Shown: one piece after another, positions 26,655 through 36,843 of the stretch | Layout of the letters: each line of letters starts with the position of its first letter | How positions within the stretch are numbered: the first letter of the stretch is position 1 | Assembly: GCF_024626525.1 (NCBI RefSeq) | Contig: NZ_JANJGU010000003.1 | Coordinates: 279,911 to 343,910, forward strand | Direction of reading: 5' to 3' | Origin: Lederbergia panacisoli | GTDB taxonomy: Bacteria; Bacillota; Bacilli; Bacillales; Bacillaceae_C | DNA length: 64,000 nt | The notes under the pieces: model-generated | The model's input: the letters and a program-made list of their open reading frames with translations, nothing else | Told to the model about the DNA's origin: nothing | Databases searched by the model: none | Program-made: the position numbers and the translations under genes

Positions 26655-26690
26655 AAGAGTGAGCTGCTGTTATGGCTCGCTCTTTTTTTG
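26655..26690 (+). terminator. Amidase gene terminator
   Basis: AGAGTGAGC pairs with GCTCGCTCT, followed by seven T. Confidence 0.88.
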
Positions 26691-26832
26691 CACTATAAGT
26701 GAAAATATAATATCTGAATATTTCATAAGTAATAAATGAAAAGATTGTAAAATATGACAATATTACCTTGAAAAAAAGCAAATATTGTATAATACTAGAA
26801 TAATATAGTCAAATTTATTAGGAGAGGACAGG

Positions 26833-29724
26833 ATGTTCAGAGTGAAAAAAAGGAAAATATTAGTTTTACTTGCAGTTTTTCTATTATTTCAACTTAATTT
26901 TAGTACTTATATAGCAAATGCTGCGGATAATACATCGGTGGAAGTTTTAGATCAGGAGCATGAAGATACGGATGATAATATTATTTCAAATGATGATGAT
27001 ATTATTAGAAACGACGAAGAAGATGAATCATTGACAATCGAAATTACGGATGAGGAAGAAGACGATAATCCAGATGATTCGCCGGCTAATAATATTACGG
27101 AAAGTAATAATGAGGACATCCAAAACGAGAGTTCAGACAGCAGCCCAAATGTAGAACAAGAAACACAGATAGATGAAGAAGAGAAAATTGAGGATTCAGA
27201 ACAATCTCCCATCGAGGAAACGACTATTACTACCAAAACAATATCACCAAAGGCTGAAGTACGATCACTAGCAACAAATGTCGATATTGTACTTAAAAAC
27301 GGTATAAGGGATCCGAGAGTAATAGACTTGAAAAAAGATCTGGAACAATTAGGTTTTAAAGTTCCAGGTAATGGAACAAATTTATTTGGCCCTGATACAG
27401 AAGAAAAAGTGATAGAATTTCAGCAATATTATAGTGTAGATGACGTCAAAGGCGTTGCAGGTGGTCCAACTTTACTCAAAATAGAGGAAATTCTTAACTC
27501 ACCTTTGCAATCTGGCAAACGAGATATTCAAACCATAACACTTAAAATTAATTTAGATAAATTGGGTTACACGGTTCCGGGGAATACAACGAACTACTAC
27601 GGAAAAGAAACACAAGCGCAGGTAATGGCTTTTCAAAAAAGTCATGGTTTAGTTGTAAATGGAATTGCCGACCCAGTTACGTTAAAAATAATTGATGAAT
27701 TATTAAATTTTGAAATGTCAGTTGGGCTTTATAGTGATGATGTTATTAAACTGAAGAAAGATCTTGATAAATTAGGCTTTCCTGTATCAAAAAAGCCAAC
27801 TACCTATTATGGACCTACTACTGAAGCGCAAGTTAAAGCATTTCAACAATATTATAACGTTAATGATCCATTAGGAGTGGCAGGAGCAGCTACATTAACA
27901 AAAATAAAAGAAATTTTATCGACTCCTTTACAATATGGGAAACGAGATAGCCAAACCATAAACCTTAAAATCAAGTTGAACCGACTTGGTCATCAAGTTC
28001 CTGGAAATACAACGAATTATTATGGAAAGGATACAAAGGCAAAAGTTGAAGAATTTCAGCTCAAATATCGTTTAGTTGTGAATGGGATTGTAGATCCAGT
28101 AACTTCAAATAAAATCGAAAGTCTGTTAAGCGCACCTTTAGCGAAAGGGCTATATCGAGATGATGTAATTACCTTAAAAAAGGACATGAGCAAAATAGGC
28201 TTTACCGTATCTAAAAATCCTACAAATTATTATGGATCAACAACAGAAGCGAAAGTTAAAGAGCTTCAAAAATATTATAAGTTGACGGTCAATGGAATTG
28301 CCGACCAAGCAACTCTTAAAAAGATAAATCAAGTTTTATCAAGCCCGCTCCAAATAGGAAAAAAACATAAAAACACAGTAACTTTAAAAGAGAATTTAGC
28401 ACAACTCGGTTTCAAAGTTCCAGGCAACGGTACAAATCTATATGGAACAGAAACAGAAAAGAAAGTAAAAGAGTTTCAAAAACGATATGGACTTATTGTG
28501 AATGGGATCGCTGACGAAATAACGTTAGCAAAAATTGACGAACTGCTAAAAAACTCAAGCACAACATACAACTATACTTTACAAAGTGCGTTGAATATTC
28601 AGATGAATACAAATCCACAAACTGATAAATACCGAAATAGCCCGGCATATATCCATAGTTCTTTAGTTGATATCATTACTAAAGCCGTTATTTCTGGGGA
28701 CCCTGTTAACTTGCGAAAAACGCCAAAATTAAATGGAACAGTTTTTGAACAAGTAAAGAGAGGTACTGAAGTATCATTTATTGAAGAAGTAAAAGGCGAT
28801 GTATATGCTGGAAGTGATAAGTGGTATAAAGTAACGTATAAAAAAGAAACGGTTTATGTTCATAGTTCTTTAGTGAGTATTACCAGAAATACCGGTAAGG
28901 TAAATACTGACAATTCAAATATCCGTGAATCGACTAATACAACGAGTCATAAATACGGATCATTAGCGAAAGATAAAACTGTTACGATTGTAAAAGAAGT
29001 TAATGGAACGTCCGTAAGCGGTAGTAAAAAGTGGTACCAAATTAGCTTTAGTGAATGGAGAAATGCGAAAAGCTCCGATGTTCTTCCTTATTTAAACCCT
29101 GACAATAACGATAAATATCAACATTTATTATTATCTAGTACTGCCGGTTTATCTGCTGCAGATTTAAAAGTGGTGCTAAATGACAAAGGGATTCTAAAAG
29201 GAACTGAATCATCTTACATAAAGGCTAGTAAGGAACATAATGTAAACGAAATATACTTGGTTGCTCATTCTCTATTGGAAACAGGAAATGGAACCTCCAC
29301 ATTAGCGAAAGGGGTCTATGTGGACAAGAACGGGAATACGATTCGGGACAGCAAAGGAAATCTAATATTAGACGAAAAGAAAGTTCCGAAAGATGCGGTT
29401 AAAGTCTATAATATGTTTGGAATAGCTGCAGTTGATAGTAATGCCACAAATGGTGGAGCGAAATACGCTTTCCTAAAAAGCTGGACAACTCCTGAAAAGG
29501 CAATAAGCGGTGGGGCTGAATGGATTTCGACAAATTACGTTAATCACCCTACTTATAAGCAAAATACATTATATAAGATGCGTTGGAACCCTAATAATCC
29601 GGGTACCCATCAATATGCAACTGATATTGGCTGGGCGGTTAAACAACTTGCTAGAATTAAAAATTTGTACGATCAGCTTCCAAACGCGAAACTATCCTAC
29701 GATATTACAAAATACAAAAAATAA
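26833..29724 (+). CDS. Secreted beta-N-acetylglucosaminidase with six PG-binding repeats and SH3 domains
   Basis: This 963-residue protein has a signal peptide (1-31) and a highly acidic Asp/Glu/Ser linker (32-140). Six PG_binding_1 repeats follow (about 150-580) in the same alternating pattern as the upstream amidase. Two SH3-like modules (about 615-755; VNLRKTPKLNG and NIRESTNTTSH) precede a C-terminal glucosaminidase domain (about 772-950). That domain has the expected catalytic Glu in AHSLLETGNG and the YNMFGIAA and QYATDIGWA motifs of LytD-type enzymes. It should cut glycan strands between GlcNAc and MurNAc. AGGAGAGGA precedes ATG 26833. It may act with the amidase in wall turnover or separation. 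Confidence 0.9.
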   Translation: MFRVKKRKILVLLAVFLLFQLNFSTYIANAADNTSVEVLDQEHEDTDDNIISNDDDIIRNDEEDESLTIEITDEEEDDNPDDSPANNITESNNEDIQNESSDSSPNVEQETQIDEEEKIEDSEQSPIEETTITTKTISPKAEVRSLATNVDIVLKNGIRDPRVIDLKKDLEQLGFKVPGNGTNLFGPDTEEKVIEFQQYYSVDDVKGVAGGPTLLKIEEILNSPLQSGKRDIQTITLKINLDKLGYTVPGNTTNYYGKETQAQVMAFQKSHGLVVNGIADPVTLKIIDELLNFEMSVGLYSDDVIKLKKDLDKLGFPVSKKPTTYYGPTTEAQVKAFQQYYNVNDPLGVAGAATLTKIKEILSTPLQYGKRDSQTINLKIKLNRLGHQVPGNTTNYYGKDTKAKVEEFQLKYRLVVNGIVDPVTSNKIESLLSAPLAKGLYRDDVITLKKDMSKIGFTVSKNPTNYYGSTTEAKVKELQKYYKLTVNGIADQATLKKINQVLSSPLQIGKKHKNTVTLKENLAQLGFKVPGNGTNLYGTETEKKVKEFQKRYGLIVNGIADEITLAKIDELLKNSSTTYNYTLQSALNIQMNTNPQTDKYRNSPAYIHSSLVDIITKAVISGDPVNLRKTPKLNGTVFEQVKRGTEVSFIEEVKGDVYAGSDKWYKVTYKKETVYVHSSLVSITRNTGKVNTDNSNIRESTNTTSHKYGSLAKDKTVTIVKEVNGTSVSGSKKWYQISFSEWRNAKSSDVLPYLNPDNNDKYQHLLLSSTAGLSAADLKVVLNDKGILKGTESSYIKASKEHNVNEIYLVAHSLLETGNGTSTLAKGVYVDKNGNTIRDSKGNLILDEKKVPKDAVKVYNMFGIAAVDSNATNGGAKYAFLKSWTTPEKAISGGAEWISTNYVNHPTYKQNTLYKMRWNPNNPGTHQYATDIGWAVKQLARIKNLYDQLPNAKLSYDITKYKK

Positions 29725-29731
29725 AGAAATG

Positions 29732-29777
29732 AAAAATACCAACCTGACAAGGAACCGCTTGTTAGGTTGGTATTTTT
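29732..29777 (+). terminator. Glucosaminidase gene terminator
   Basis: AAATACCAACCTGACAAG pairs with CTTGTTAGGTTGGTATTT, a long perfect-looking stem, followed by T. Confidence 0.92.
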
Positions 29778-29879
29778 GCATTAACAAAGGGATCATTATA
29801 TTCAGGTTTAGAATAATTGGATAATTATTACCCAAGAATAGAACATGAGGATAAGGTATTTTGTTTAGGAGAGTTGACA

Positions 29880-31085
29880 ATGAGCAACATAGTTTCTTTT
29901 ATCGTTACTTTAATAAAAAATAAGGTTTTAAAAAACATATGTATTGCTATGTTGAAATTGTTTAGTCAACTTCCTGCAGATCATCGCTTGGTTATGTTTG
30001 AAAGCTTTTTAGGAAAACAGTACAGTTGCAATCCGAGAGCCATATATGAATATATGGCAAAACATTGTCCTTCTTACAATATGTATTGGAGTTTTGATAA
30101 GAAAACTTATAAAACATACAAAGCAACAGAGATAAAATGTGTTAAAAGATTTTCACTGAAATGGATGTTTTTGATGGCAAGAGCGGGGTATTGGGTAGCA
30201 AATAGCAGATTGCCATTATGGCTGCCTAAGCCTCGACATGCAATATATTTGCAAACATGGCATGGGACGCCTTTAAAAAAATTAGCGGCAGATATTGAAG
30301 AAATTCACCTGCCTGGTACGAATACAACGGAATATAAGAAATGTTTTTTGGAAGAAGCAAGTAAATGGGATTATCTGATTTCCCCTAATAACTATTCAAC
30401 TAATATATTTCGCCGAGCATTTCAATTTAATAAAACCATCATTGAATCAGGATATCCAAGAAACGATTATCTCCATTATAGAAATAATGATGAGGTAATT
30501 AACGAGATAAAGAACAAGCTAGGCATACCTCTTGATAAAAAAGTCATTCTTTATGCACCGACTTGGCGAGATAATCAATATTGCAATAAAGGAACATTTA
30601 GGTTTCATTTAAAATTAGATTTAAACAAAATGAAAAAAACATTTGGTGAAAAATATTATATAATTTTAAGGCTGCACTATCTCGTCGCCGAAACATTGAA
30701 TATCTCACAATTTGAAACTTTTGCGTACGATTTTTCGTCATATGAAGATATACGCGATCTTTATCTTGTATCTGATCTTTTGATTACAGATTATTCATCC
30801 GTTTTTTTTGATTTTGCCATATTAAATAGGCCGATATTCTTTTATGTGTATGATATTGAAGAATATCGAGATAAATTAAGAGGATTTTATTTTAATTTGG
30901 AGACAGAGGCTCCAGGGCCGCTTTTTAAACACACAGAGGACTTGATTAAAGGTATACAAGACTTTAACATAAATGGTCAATACCCGTATGAAAAGCTACA
31001 TACTTTTCAAGAAAAATATTGTAAGTTGGAAAATGGCACTTCCTCAAAAAAAGTTGTGAATGAAGTGTTTAAAACCCCTTGCTAA
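29880..31085 (+). CDS. CDP-glycerol glycerophosphotransferase, TagF-like
   Basis: A 401-residue transferase of the TagB/TagF family without an extra N-terminal domain. Motifs are WVANSRLPLWLPKP, YLQTWHGTPLKKLAADIEEI (catalytic His), SPNNYSTNIF, ESGYPRNDYL, ILYAPTWRDN, LRLHYLVAE (second His), LLITDYSSVFFDF and PGPLF. The TWHGTPLK-LA signature is the one seen in TagF-type poly(glycerol phosphate) polymerases rather than in TagB or TarL (LWHAxGAxKKFG). ATG 29880 follows TAGGAGAG; the in-frame start at 29817 has no ribosome binding site. It lies just upstream of the tagGH exporter, which fits a polymerisation role. Glycerol rather than ribitol specificity is inferred from motif type. Confidence 0.85.
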   Translation: MSNIVSFIVTLIKNKVLKNICIAMLKLFSQLPADHRLVMFESFLGKQYSCNPRAIYEYMAKHCPSYNMYWSFDKKTYKTYKATEIKCVKRFSLKWMFLMARAGYWVANSRLPLWLPKPRHAIYLQTWHGTPLKKLAADIEEIHLPGTNTTEYKKCFLEEASKWDYLISPNNYSTNIFRRAFQFNKTIIESGYPRNDYLHYRNNDEVINEIKNKLGIPLDKKVILYAPTWRDNQYCNKGTFRFHLKLDLNKMKKTFGEKYYIILRLHYLVAETLNISQFETFAYDFSSYEDIRDLYLVSDLLITDYSSVFFDFAILNRPIFFYVYDIEEYRDKLRGFYFNLETEAPGPLFKHTEDLIKGIQDFNINGQYPYEKLHTFQEKYCKLENGTSSKKVVNEVFKTPC

Positions 31086-31160
31086 AAAGGTTATAATTGT
31101 ATTTTAAAGTTGAAATCAGTATTATGTAATAAATAGAGAGACAACAGGAAGGAAAATTTT

Positions 31161-31982
31161 ATGAAGTCCGCACTAGATATTTTGAAAGAGCAGTTTCAAC
31201 ATTTTTACTTAATAAGAAGATTGTCTTTATATGAATTAAAAAGTGCTAATAATAATAATTATCTTGGCATGGCATGGGAAATTATAAACCCATTAATACA
31301 CGTAGCTATATATTGGTTTGTTTTTGGATTTGGAATTAGACAAAGGGCTCCAATGGAGCTTCAGGATGGATCGGCGGTTCCATTTCTTTATTGGATGCTG
31401 GCTGGGATCATTCTCTGGTTTTTCTTTTATCAATCCGTCATTCAAGGATCAAGATCCATTTATACGAGAGTAAAATTATTATCAAAAATGAACTTTCCAA
31501 TGAGTGTCATACCAAACTTTGTTATATTTTCGAGGTTATATGTACATTTTATTATGGTTATGATAACCTTTATCATCTTTGCATTTTCCGGCTATAAAAT
31601 TACCATATACTATTTGCAAATTATATATTTTATGTTTTCGACGTTTGCTTTTTTATATGCATTAACACTGATTACATCTACTTTAACCACGATTATTCGT
31701 GATATTCAAATGTTTATCCAATCATCATTTCGTATGTTGCTTTATTTATCGCCAATTCTATGGACGATCGACAGATTGCCTGAATCACTGCAAATTATTA
31801 TGAAAATTAATCCCCTTTATTATTTAATTGAAGGTTATAGGTCCGGATTTTTTGGACTCGGCTGGTACTTTATTGAGCATTGGCAATATACACTTTACTT
31901 TTGGGGATTGACAATCGTCCTTTTTTTATTGGGTTCTAGTTTGCATGTCAAATTCAAACGGCATTTCATCGACTATGTTTAA
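31161..31982 (+). CDS. tagG: Teichoic acid ABC exporter, permease
   Basis: TagG is the membrane part of the exporter that moves lipid-linked WTA across the membrane. The 273-residue protein has about six membrane segments in an ABC-2 fold. The conserved N-terminal block LYELKSANNNNYLGMAWEIINPL is typical of polysaccharide and teichoic acid export permeases, with LYLSPILWTIDRLPE and NPLYYLIEGYRSGFFG in the second half. GGAAGGAAAA precedes the ATG. tagH begins 16 bases after the stop, so the two subunits are made together. Confidence 0.93.
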   Translation: MKSALDILKEQFQHFYLIRRLSLYELKSANNNNYLGMAWEIINPLIHVAIYWFVFGFGIRQRAPMELQDGSAVPFLYWMLAGIILWFFFYQSVIQGSRSIYTRVKLLSKMNFPMSVIPNFVIFSRLYVHFIMVMITFIIFAFSGYKITIYYLQIIYFMFSTFAFLYALTLITSTLTTIIRDIQMFIQSSFRMLLYLSPILWTIDRLPESLQIIMKINPLYYLIEGYRSGFFGLGWYFIEHWQYTLYFWGLTIVLFLLGSSLHVKFKRHFIDYV

Positions 31983-31998
31983 ACTTGGATGTGAAAAT

Positions 31999-32802
31999 AT
32001 GGAAAAATCAATTATCGCCAACAATATTTCAAAAAAATATAGATTATATAATAAATCTTCGGATCGCTTAAAAGATTTGCTTTTCCCTGGTAAGTATGGG
32101 GAAGATTTTTATGCCCTATGCAATATTAATTTTGAAGCGGAAAAAGGGGATGTCGTTGGTTTTGTAGGTATTAACGGATCTGGAAAATCAACGCTGTCTA
32201 ATATCATCGCTGGAATTGTTCCGGAAACTTCAGGGTCTGTAACATTAAACGGCGAAGCCTCTCTTATCGCTGTCTCTTCAGGGCTGCGAGGAGATTTAAC
32301 AGGCAGGGAAAACATTGAACTAAAATGTTTGATGCTTGGATTTTCAAAAAAGGAAATAAAAGAAATGGAAGATGAAATTATTTCTTTTGCCGAACTTGAA
32401 CAGTTTATTGACCAGCCGGTAAAAAACTATTCAAGTGGGATGAAATCTAGATTAGGTTTTGCGATTTCCGTTTCAATTGATCCAGACATACTAATTATTG
32501 ACGAAGCATTGTCTGTCGGGGATAAAGCATTCTCGGAAAAAAGCTTTGATAAAATGATGGAGTTTAAAAAAAGAGGCAAAACGATGATCTTTGTCAGCCA
32601 TTCTATTAACCAAATGAAGAAGTTTTGTGAAAAAATACTTTGGCTGGAGTTTGGAATGGTAAAGGAATATGGAACAGTTGAAGAAGTGATCCCTAAATAT
32701 GAAGAGTTTTTAAACTCATACAAAAAAATGTCAAAAGCTAAAAAAGAAAAATATAAAGAATCTGCAATTGAACGCCAAAAGCAAGTTTTGCAAACTTCTT
32801 AG
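31999..32802 (+). CDS. tagH: Teichoic acid ABC exporter, ATP-binding subunit
   Basis: TagH powers WTA export with TagG. The 267-residue protein has Walker A (GINGSGKST, about residue 58), the signature NYSSGMKSRLGFAI, Walker B (ILIIDEALSVGD) and the H-loop in FVSHS. It is the short form (as in staphylococcal TarH), without the long C-terminal extension of B. subtilis TagH, and ends with a basic Lys-rich tail. An in-frame ATG at 31945 would overlap tagG. I prefer ATG 31999, preceded by GGATGTGA, because it gives a normal family N-terminus (MEKSIIANNISKKYRLY). A terminator follows. Confidence 0.92.
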   Translation: MEKSIIANNISKKYRLYNKSSDRLKDLLFPGKYGEDFYALCNINFEAEKGDVVGFVGINGSGKSTLSNIIAGIVPETSGSVTLNGEASLIAVSSGLRGDLTGRENIELKCLMLGFSKKEIKEMEDEIISFAELEQFIDQPVKNYSSGMKSRLGFAISVSIDPDILIIDEALSVGDKAFSEKSFDKMMEFKKRGKTMIFVSHSINQMKKFCEKILWLEFGMVKEYGTVEEVIPKYEEFLNSYKKMSKAKKEKYKESAIERQKQVLQTS

Positions 32803-32826
32803 AGCTAAATAAAGTTTTATTTCGAC

Positions 32827-32866
32827 AAAACTCTCCTTTCGATATATGATAAGGAGGGTTTTTTTA
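32827..32866 (+). terminator. tagGH terminator
   Basis: AACTCTCCTT pairs with AAGGAGGGTT (one G-T pair), followed by a T-run. Confidence 0.85.
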
Positions 32867-33064
32867 TTTTTTGTAAAATTTAACTATAGTAGACACTTTT
32901 AGGATTTTATGATTAATAACTTCTATAAGTGAAAGAAATACCATTTAATTAACAGGACCTTTGTGCTATGATTTGTTTTGTGTTGGTTTACTGCATATCA
33001 ACATATTTTTATTATGCTCATTCGTCCGTCATGGAAATAACGATAAAATGGATGTGAATAATAA

Positions 33065-34870
33065 TTGGAAAAGGCTATAAAGAATAAAGTTCGTAAAGTA
33101 AAAAAAGTAATCAAAAGAATAATCCCCCGAAATATGATGAAAATAGCAATGAAGTGCTATGTGAAGTTTCATAAAAAATTAGCGAGTTATGCTATAAATA
33201 AAAAGAAATGGAAGATGGCTGTCAAACATTTTCATTATATCTATAAATCACACCCCAAAAAATTATCTGCTAACGATTTTTTGCACTATTACGAAGCCCT
33301 TCAAAAAGAGAATCAAAATAAAAAAGCAATGGCTGTTCTAGAAAAAGCAGTAAAACTGTACCCGAAGAATAAAAAAGTGATTATTTTATTATCGGATCTT
33401 TATATCAAAAAGAAGGAATGGAAAAAGGCGGCAGCGTTATTAATTAAACTGCTTGAAATGAACAATAAAAACATTCCTATTAAAGTCTATACTAATTTAG
33501 CCACTGCCTACAGACATTTAAAATTAATTGATAGAGCAGTATATGTATTACAGGAAGGGATTCGGCAAAATCCAGAAAGTTTGAAGCTTTTAAATCAATA
33601 TCTAAATATACTCATCGAACAAAACGAATGGCAATCATCTATTGATATTTTTGAATACATTTTAAAACTGCGGACTGAAAAGCCAACTCTTGATGACCTT
33701 TTGCAACTATCGATGTTTTATCAAATAGTTGGCAACCATGAAAAGGGAAATGAAATTTTTGAGGAGTTGCAAAGTAGTTATTCCGATGATATTCAAAAAG
33801 ATGAATTGGGATATCGAAAATTAGTATTATTAGATAATGGAGAAAGTCGAATAGAGTTTTATAAAAATCTCCAAAAAACTAATAAAGTTATTTTGACGTT
33901 TGACTCAATTAGTGTTCTTTGGGATCAACCATCCTTTGGTTTTAAACTACTTCACTCTCAGGGCTATGATATTATAGCGGTTAGGAAAAAAAGAAAAGAC
34001 TCCTATTATCAAGACTTGTCTCTTGAAAACTATGTGGATGCAGTGAGTTCTTTAGTAGATGGATACAGCGACAAAGTGGCATATGGATATAGCATCGGTG
34101 CCTACGCTGTATTATATTACACATCAAAACTTAATTGCCGGATTTTGGCGATATCTCCTCGATTATCTGTACATCCACTGTACGGTAAAAAGGGGAAGAT
34201 AAAGAAACATAAACTTTTACACTCAGTATCGCATTATTATAACGCCGACATTAACCCTGTAATTCTATATGATCCTCACAATGGCCAAGATAATAAGTAT
34301 ATTCATAAAGGACTATTACCATTTTATCCCAATGCCCAGCTGCTAGAAATTCCTTATGCTGGTCACGGTATTGCACCGTACTTTCTACAAATAGGAATTC
34401 TTAAGGATTTTGTCCTTTCTTTTGTAAAAGATGGACAGGTAATGAAATATGACAAGTCACTTAAAGTAAATTCGGGTATATATTATTGGAATCTCGGTAG
34501 ATGGTGCCTAAGACATAATAAACTTAGATGGGCAAATGATTTGTCTAAAAAAGCACTTTTACTTGGGCCGACAGATAAATATGCAGTAAAACTGCGTATC
34601 GACATATTATTCAAATTGGGAAAATATGATGAAGCGATAGAATTTGTTGCGAAAACATCGGAACTTGATCCAAATAATATTGAAATTAGGAAATTTATGA
34701 TTGATGTTTATATAGAAAAAAAGGATCTTATTTTAGCAGAAAAAGAACTTAAAAATCTGATAGAGATATTTGGCGAAAAACCTGTATTAAAAGGCAGAGG
34801 AAAGAACATTGAAAAAGCGAGAAAGTTGCTTATTCAAGACAATGTAAATCCAATAGAAAACATCGGTTGA
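33065..34870 (+). CDS. TPR protein with a central alpha/beta-hydrolase-like domain
   Basis: The 601-residue protein has three parts. A basic N-terminus and TPR-like helical repeats fill about 1-255 (AMAVLEKAVKLYPKNKKVI, AVYVLQEGIRQNPES). An alpha/beta-hydrolase-like domain spans about 270-455. A second TPR block follows to the end (AIEFVAKTSELDPNN). The central domain has a nucleophile elbow YGYSIGA near residue 340, an Asp in ILYDPHNGQ and a His in YAGHGIAP near residue 433, a plausible Ser-Asp-His triad. There is no signal peptide, so it is probably cytosolic or peripheral. It lies between tagGH and tarIJ, suggesting a role in WTA assembly, but the substrate is unknown. TTG 33065 follows GGATGTG; a later start at ATG 33134 is possible. 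Confidence 0.75.
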   Translation: MEKAIKNKVRKVKKVIKRIIPRNMMKIAMKCYVKFHKKLASYAINKKKWKMAVKHFHYIYKSHPKKLSANDFLHYYEALQKENQNKKAMAVLEKAVKLYPKNKKVIILLSDLYIKKKEWKKAAALLIKLLEMNNKNIPIKVYTNLATAYRHLKLIDRAVYVLQEGIRQNPESLKLLNQYLNILIEQNEWQSSIDIFEYILKLRTEKPTLDDLLQLSMFYQIVGNHEKGNEIFEELQSSYSDDIQKDELGYRKLVLLDNGESRIEFYKNLQKTNKVILTFDSISVLWDQPSFGFKLLHSQGYDIIAVRKKRKDSYYQDLSLENYVDAVSSLVDGYSDKVAYGYSIGAYAVLYYTSKLNCRILAISPRLSVHPLYGKKGKIKKHKLLHSVSHYYNADINPVILYDPHNGQDNKYIHKGLLPFYPNAQLLEIPYAGHGIAPYFLQIGILKDFVLSFVKDGQVMKYDKSLKVNSGIYYWNLGRWCLRHNKLRWANDLSKKALLLGPTDKYAVKLRIDILFKLGKYDEAIEFVAKTSELDPNNIEIRKFMIDVYIEKKDLILAEKELKNLIEIFGEKPVLKGRGKNIEKARKLLIQDNVNPIENIG

Positions 34871-35072
34871 TTTTTACAATTGGAGAAACTATATACAAGT
34901 TTACTATTCATTTATCATCGTTTATCCACGATGTCTTATTGCGAATATAGTTGATAAGGTGTATATTTGTTAGAGATGTTTCGTCATATTCCAACAAGTC
35001 AAGCTAATAATGAAAATACAAACTTAATATAGTATTAGAATATTATAATAACTTTAAAAGGAGAGTACTCAG

Positions 35073-35786
35073 ATGATATATGCTGAAATTCTTGCTGGTG
35101 GTAATGGATCGAGAATGGGAAATATTAATATGCCTAAGCAATTTCTTTCCCTTAACAATAGACCAATCATCATTCATACGATAGAAAAGTTTCTCCTAAA
35201 TGATCGTTTTGATAAAATTATTGTCGTTTCAAGAAAAGATTGGGTTAATCATACAAATGATATTATTAAAAAATATATTGAGGCAACAGATCGAATTGTA
35301 GTCGTTCCTGGTGGAGGAGACCGCAATGAATCAATCATGAGCGGTATAAAATATATTGAAGATAATTTCGGGTTAAATGATGATGACATCATTGTTACCC
35401 ATGATTCTGTTCGCCCATTTTTGACACATCGAATCATTGAAGAGAATATTGATGCTGCCCTTGAGTATGGTGCAGTTGATACAGTAATAGAAGCAATTGA
35501 CACAATCATTCAGTCTGAAAACGGGGAAGAAATTTCAGATATTCCTGTAAGGGATACGATGTTTCAAGGTCAAACGCCTCAAAGCTTTAATATTAAAACT
35601 CTAGTAAATCATTATAGTTCTTTAAATGATAAAGAGAAAAGCATATTAACAGATGCTTGTAAAATTCTTTCCATAAAAGGTGAGAAAGTAAAACTTGTGC
35701 GAGGAGAAGTATTTAATATAAAGGTGACAACACCTTATGACTTGAAGGTAGCTAATGCCATTATACAGGAGCGGATATCAAGATGA
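35073..35786 (+). CDS. tarI: Ribitol-5-phosphate cytidylyltransferase (IspD/TarI family)
   Basis: TarI makes CDP-ribitol from CTP and ribitol-5-phosphate for ribitol-type WTA. The 237-residue protein has the IspD-fold motifs [11 protein letters not shown] (CTP loop), [42 protein letters not shown] and [14 protein letters not shown]. In IspD itself the sugar is methylerythritol, but the 4-bp overlap (ATGA) with a TarJ-type reductase fixes the TarI reading. AAAAGGAGAG precedes the ATG. It is the first of a likely tarI-tarJ-transferase operon. Confidence 0.92.
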   Translation: MIYAEILAGGNGSRMGNINMPKQFLSLNNRPIIIHTIEKFLLNDRFDKIIVVSRKDWVNHTNDIIKKYIEATDRIVVVPGGGDRNESIMSGIKYIEDNFGLNDDDIIVTHDSVRPFLTHRIIEENIDAALEYGAVDTVIEAIDTIIQSENGEEISDIPVRDTMFQGQTPQSFNIKTLVNHYSSLNDKEKSILTDACKILSIKGEKVKLVRGEVFNIKVTTPYDLKVANAIIQERISR

Positions 35787-36808
35787 TTAATCAAGTATAT
35801 CGTTTAGTATCTCCACGTCAATTTGAAGTTACCTATAAAGATCGTTCTTTACAGTCGGATTATGTTGTCGTACGCCCATCATTCCTTTCCATTTGTGCTG
35901 CTGACCAGAGATATTATACTGGCACACGCGGAAAAGAGGCTATGGCCCAAAAGCTACCTATGGCTTTAATCCATGAAGGGATAGGTAAGGTAGTATATGA
36001 TTGTTCCGGAACATTCAAAAAAGGAACATATGTCGTGATGGTACCTAATACACCTTCAGAAACCGACGAAATTGTTGCTGAAAATTACTTGAGATCAAGT
36101 AAATTTAGATCGAGTGGATACGATGGCTTTATGCAAGACTATGTTTTTCTTAAGCCAGATAGACTAGTAGAATTACCAGAATGGCTAAATCCACATGTAG
36201 GTGCGTTTATCGAATTAATTACAATTGCCATGCATGCACTAGTCCGCTTTGAAGCAAAAGCTCACACTAGACGAGATGTATTCGGAGTTTGGGGAGACGG
36301 AAACCTAGGGTTTATCACATCTTTAATTTTAAAGAAACGTTTTCCTAATAGTAAGGTCATTGTTTTCGGAAAAAACCAGTACAAATTAGATCACTTCTCA
36401 TTTGCTGATGAGACATATCAAATCGACCAAATCCCGGAAAATTTACAAATCGACCATGCTTTTGAAGCTGTAGGAGGTCGAGGAAGCCAAAGCGCCATCA
36501 ACCAATCAATCGATTATCTTTCTCCGGAAGGATCGATTTCCATCATGGGTGTTTCCGAATATCCGGTAGAAATTAATACAAGAATGGTTTTAGAAAAAGG
36601 AATCACGATTATTGGAAGCAGCCGCAGTGGTCGCAACGATTTTGTAAATACAATAGAATTCATGAAAGAACATCCCGATTTTGTTGATTCTCTTGGTATT
36701 TTAGTGGGAGACGTTCATTCTGTTAAAACGATTAATGACATTATTAATGCGTTTGAGAGTGATCTTACACTGTCATGGGGAAAAACAGTAATGGAGTGGA
36801 AAATATAA
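35783..36808 (+). CDS. tarJ: Ribulose-5-phosphate reductase (TarJ)
   Basis: TarJ reduces ribulose-5-phosphate to ribitol-5-phosphate with NADPH, supplying TarI. The 341-residue protein is a medium-chain dehydrogenase/reductase. It has a GroES-like N-terminal half ([28 protein letters not shown]) and a Rossmann half with [13 protein letters not shown] and [15 protein letters not shown]. Its start overlaps the tarI stop by four bases (ATGA). TarI and TarJ are known to work as a complex, and this coupling fits that. The next gene is a CDP-polyol transferase that would consume the CDP-ribitol. Confidence 0.93.
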   Translation: MINQVYRLVSPRQFEVTYKDRSLQSDYVVVRPSFLSICAADQRYYTGTRGKEAMAQKLPMALIHEGIGKVVYDCSGTFKKGTYVVMVPNTPSETDEIVAENYLRSSKFRSSGYDGFMQDYVFLKPDRLVELPEWLNPHVGAFIELITIAMHALVRFEAKAHTRRDVFGVWGDGNLGFITSLILKKRFPNSKVIVFGKNQYKLDHFSFADETYQIDQIPENLQIDHAFEAVGGRGSQSAINQSIDYLSPEGSISIMGVSEYPVEINTRMVLEKGITIIGSSRSGRNDFVNTIEFMKEHPDFVDSLGILVGDVHSVKTINDIINAFESDLTLSWGKTVMEWKI

Positions 36809-36843
36809 AAATAAAACAATCATTTAAAGGCAGGCTTTTAATT

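Noticed and set aside
35073-35786. IspD of the isoprenoid (MEP) pathway
   Set aside because: The overlap with a TarJ reductase and the surrounding WTA transferases make TarI the better reading.
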